Shown one piece after another: positions 62,433 through 64,000 of a DNA stretch of 64,000 nucleotides (the stretch's first letter is position 1; the number at the start of each line of letters is the position of its first letter). The stretch spans positions 12,802 to 76,801 of the forward strand of contig CAAGCF010000042.1 in NCBI GenBank assembly GCA_900768265.1, written 5' to 3'. This stretch comes from an uncultured Collinsella sp. Its GTDB lineage: Bacteria > Actinomycetota > Coriobacteriia > Coriobacteriales > Coriobacteriaceae. The notes under the pieces are model-generated. The model ran no database searches, was not told the origin of the DNA, and saw nothing but the letters and a program-made list of their open reading frames with translations. The translations under genes and the position numbers were made by a program.

Positions 62433-63833
62433 GTGTGCGCGATAATTCATTTTGGAACTGACGGTTGGCGCGCCCGCGTCGACGACGACTTTACCGCCGA
62501 CAACGTTGCCCGCATTGCCGATGCCGTCGGCGAGTTGTGGCAAAAGATCAATCCCGGCAAAACAGTATATATAGGGTTCGACACCCGGCCGCAGGCGCGC
62601 GAGTTCGCCGAGCTTGCGGCAGGCGTGCTTGCGGCTCACGGATTGGACGCAGTGCTCGCATCTCGGCCTGTCCCGACCCCCGCCCTTACGTGGGCGGCGG
62701 CGTATGACGGCGAGGCCTGCGGTGCGCTCATGGTGACGGGGTCCCATCATCCGCAGGGGTATCTGTGCCTTAAACTACGCATGGGAGATGGCTCGACGGC
62801 CAATCAGGATGTCATCGAAGAGCTTGAAGAGACCATGGCCCCCGAGCCGATGGGGATCGAGGAAAGCTATCGCACCGCGGATATTATTCCTGACTATATG
62901 CAGGCGGTGGCGTCGTTTGTCGATGCCGAGGCCATTCGAGCCGCTCACCTGCGTGTGGTGGTTGACCCCATGGGCGGCGCGGCCCAGGGATATCTTGCCG
63001 ACCTGCTGCGGGAGCTAGGCGTCGAGGTGCACGAGATTCATGCCGGAGAGTCGTCCGATCAAGAGGACATTTGCCCCGACCCTGTTGAGCCATGGGTGGA
63101 CGCTTGCGAGCGTGCAGTTGTCGAGGACGGGGCGTGCGCGGGCCTGGTGACCGACGGCGATGCCGATCGTATTGGCGCGGTCGACGAACGCGGTAGATAT
63201 ATACATCCGCATCAAATCATGGCGCTTGTTTTGGGTGACCTCGTTCAATTCCGCAATTTGGAGGGGCGTGTCGTCGTCAATCTCTCGTGCTCGACACTCG
63301 TACGCCGCATTGCTGAGGCGCTTGGCTGTCGCGTGACCGTTAAGCCGGTCGGTTTCAAATATATAGCTGCAGAGATGAAGAAGGGCGGCGTCCTCATGGG
63401 AGGCGAGGAGGCCGGCGGCATCGGCATCGCCGCGCATATGCCCGAGCGCGATGGAATCCTTGCTTGTCTGATTCTGTGTGAGCTTATGGCAAAGACGGGC
63501 GCGCCCTTGGGCGTTTTGGTCGATCAGCTCGAGGCCAGTTTTGGTAAGACGAGCTACGGGCGTCGCGATTTGCGCCTTGAGGCCGAAGACGCCGAATCGC
63601 TGCGAACGCTGCTTCCTGGCATGAATCCCAAATCGATTTGCGGCAAGGCGCCGCAGACTGTAAGCCATATGGATGGTCTACGTTTGGCATTCGAGGATGA
63701 CACCTGGCTGCTGATCCGCCCCAGCGGGACCGAACCGGTGGTTCGTGTATACGCCGAGGGGTTCTCGGTGGAGGAGCGCGATGAGTTGCTCGATGCCGGC
63801 TGTGCCTTGGCTAAGGGAGCCTATCAGCTTTAG
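62433..63833 (+). CDS. Phosphohexomutase (phosphomannomutase/phosphoglucomutase family)
   Basis: 466 residues from GTG 62433, chosen because GAGGTG lies 7 nt before it; GTG 62418 is an alternative. The order is FGTDGWRARVDDDFT, the catalytic-Ser loop MVTGSHHPQG (phosphorylated Ser), metal loop TDGDADRIGAVD, sugar loop GGEEAGGIG and phosphate-binding RPSGTEPVVRVY. The consensus TASHNP is changed to TGSHHP but keeps Ser and His. It interconverts hexose 1- and 6-phosphates. Whether it prefers mannose, glucose or glucosamine is open. Confidence 0.9.
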   Translation: MCAIIHFGTDGWRARVDDDFTADNVARIADAVGELWQKINPGKTVYIGFDTRPQAREFAELAAGVLAAHGLDAVLASRPVPTPALTWAAAYDGEACGALMVTGSHHPQGYLCLKLRMGDGSTANQDVIEELEETMAPEPMGIEESYRTADIIPDYMQAVASFVDAEAIRAAHLRVVVDPMGGAAQGYLADLLRELGVEVHEIHAGESSDQEDICPDPVEPWVDACERAVVEDGACAGLVTDGDADRIGAVDERGRYIHPHQIMALVLGDLVQFRNLEGRVVVNLSCSTLVRRIAEALGCRVTVKPVGFKYIAAEMKKGGVLMGGEEAGGIGIAAHMPERDGILACLILCELMAKTGAPLGVLVDQLEASFGKTSYGRRDLRLEAEDAESLRTLLPGMNPKSICGKAPQTVSHMDGLRLAFEDDTWLLIRPSGTEPVVRVYAEGFSVEERDELLDAGCALAKGAYQL

Positions 63834-64000
63834 CCATATGACGCTTCACTATAAAGAGACCCTCGGCGAGTGGTGGAGAACGGCCGGCAAACGTAAGCTG
63901 AGTATTAAAATGTGTAGGAAATGTGTACGCCCAGATTCCCGCCCGCGGGGGCCCTCCGGTCTGGCAATATATCTCCTTGCCGCGCGGCCCGGTCGGACCG
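63834..64000. other. Window-end stretch without an assignable gene
   Basis: A frame is open from ATG 63838 to the window edge (54 codons) but has no ribosome site, and its end is Arg/Pro-rich from very GC-rich DNA. GGCAA...TTGCC at about 63963-63982 forms a small hairpin. I cannot say whether a gene begins here. Confidence 0.3.

Noticed and set aside
63838..64000. Frame open to the window end after the phosphohexomutase
   Set aside because: No ribosome binding site and Arg/Pro-rich end; cannot be judged without the next sequence.

Overview
The window is about 60% GC, densely coded and strongly biased to GC-ending codons. The atpIBEFHAGDC operon, the InlB-repeat surface protein, the OFA-type transporter, and proteins such as the KdpD-like kinase and Tex all look like a gut member of the Coriobacteriia, most likely Collinsella. 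That assignment is my inference from protein style; no rRNA or other taxonomic marker is present. I see no tRNA, rRNA, CRISPR array, intact insertion sequence or prophage.

Layout. 1-5830: a three-gene cell-surface locus (a giant InlB-repeat protein cut by the window edge, a SipW-type exported protein, and a membrane protein with an LAATG sorting-like end). 5831-6285: a gene-free block of nested inverted repeats. 6286-14582: an LtaS-like sulfatase-fold transferase, a nitroreductase, then a potassium block (Kup, a 64-residue membrane protein, a KdpD-like kinase and a KdpE-like regulator). 14677-21594: an RlmKL-type methyltransferase, a HAD phosphatase, a transaldolase-like protein and Tex. 22016-26441: a minus-strand oxidoreductase and transport operon (SDR, OFA-type MFS, Gfo/Idh/MocA) divergent from a LysR regulator. 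26561-32136: a GGDEF protein and a MarR-controlled heterodimeric ABC exporter. 32697-37809: pyridoxal kinase-like protein, a TIGR04076-type Cys-rich protein, LMW-PTP, an MFS transporter, a membrane protein of unknown role and an aldose-epimerase-like protein. 38066-42446: a complete polar amino-acid ABC importer followed by an M20 peptidase. 42695-49666: prfA, prmC, hicAB, a Sua5/TsaC protein, glpK and upp. 49947-56829: the F-type ATP synthase operon. 56918-63833: murA, an LCP ligase, pepT, a DtxR-family regulator, a homocysteine methyltransferase and a phosphohexomutase.

How the genes work together. Most of the window is housekeeping: energy (ATP synthase), the cell envelope (MurA, LCP, LtaS-like), translation (RF1 and its methylase PrmC, TsaC, RlmKL) and salvage (Upp, PdxK). 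The accessory content is the surface locus, the LysR-linked oxidoreductase operon, the exporter with its operator, and HicAB.

The most unusual feature lies in the intergenic DNA. It contains several families of long, often nested palindromes. Related copies differ in sequence but keep their base pairing. Two copies at 5875-5951 and 6162-6238 share a 77-nt core but have different inner stems and completely unrelated outer stems. The hairpins at 43766-43793 and 32233-32260 show reciprocal GCGG/CCGC to GGCG/CGCC changes. Short TGTGACAAAGGGAC palindromes recur at five or more places. These patterns suggest structured RNA or single-stranded DNA under selection, or REP-like mobile sequences.
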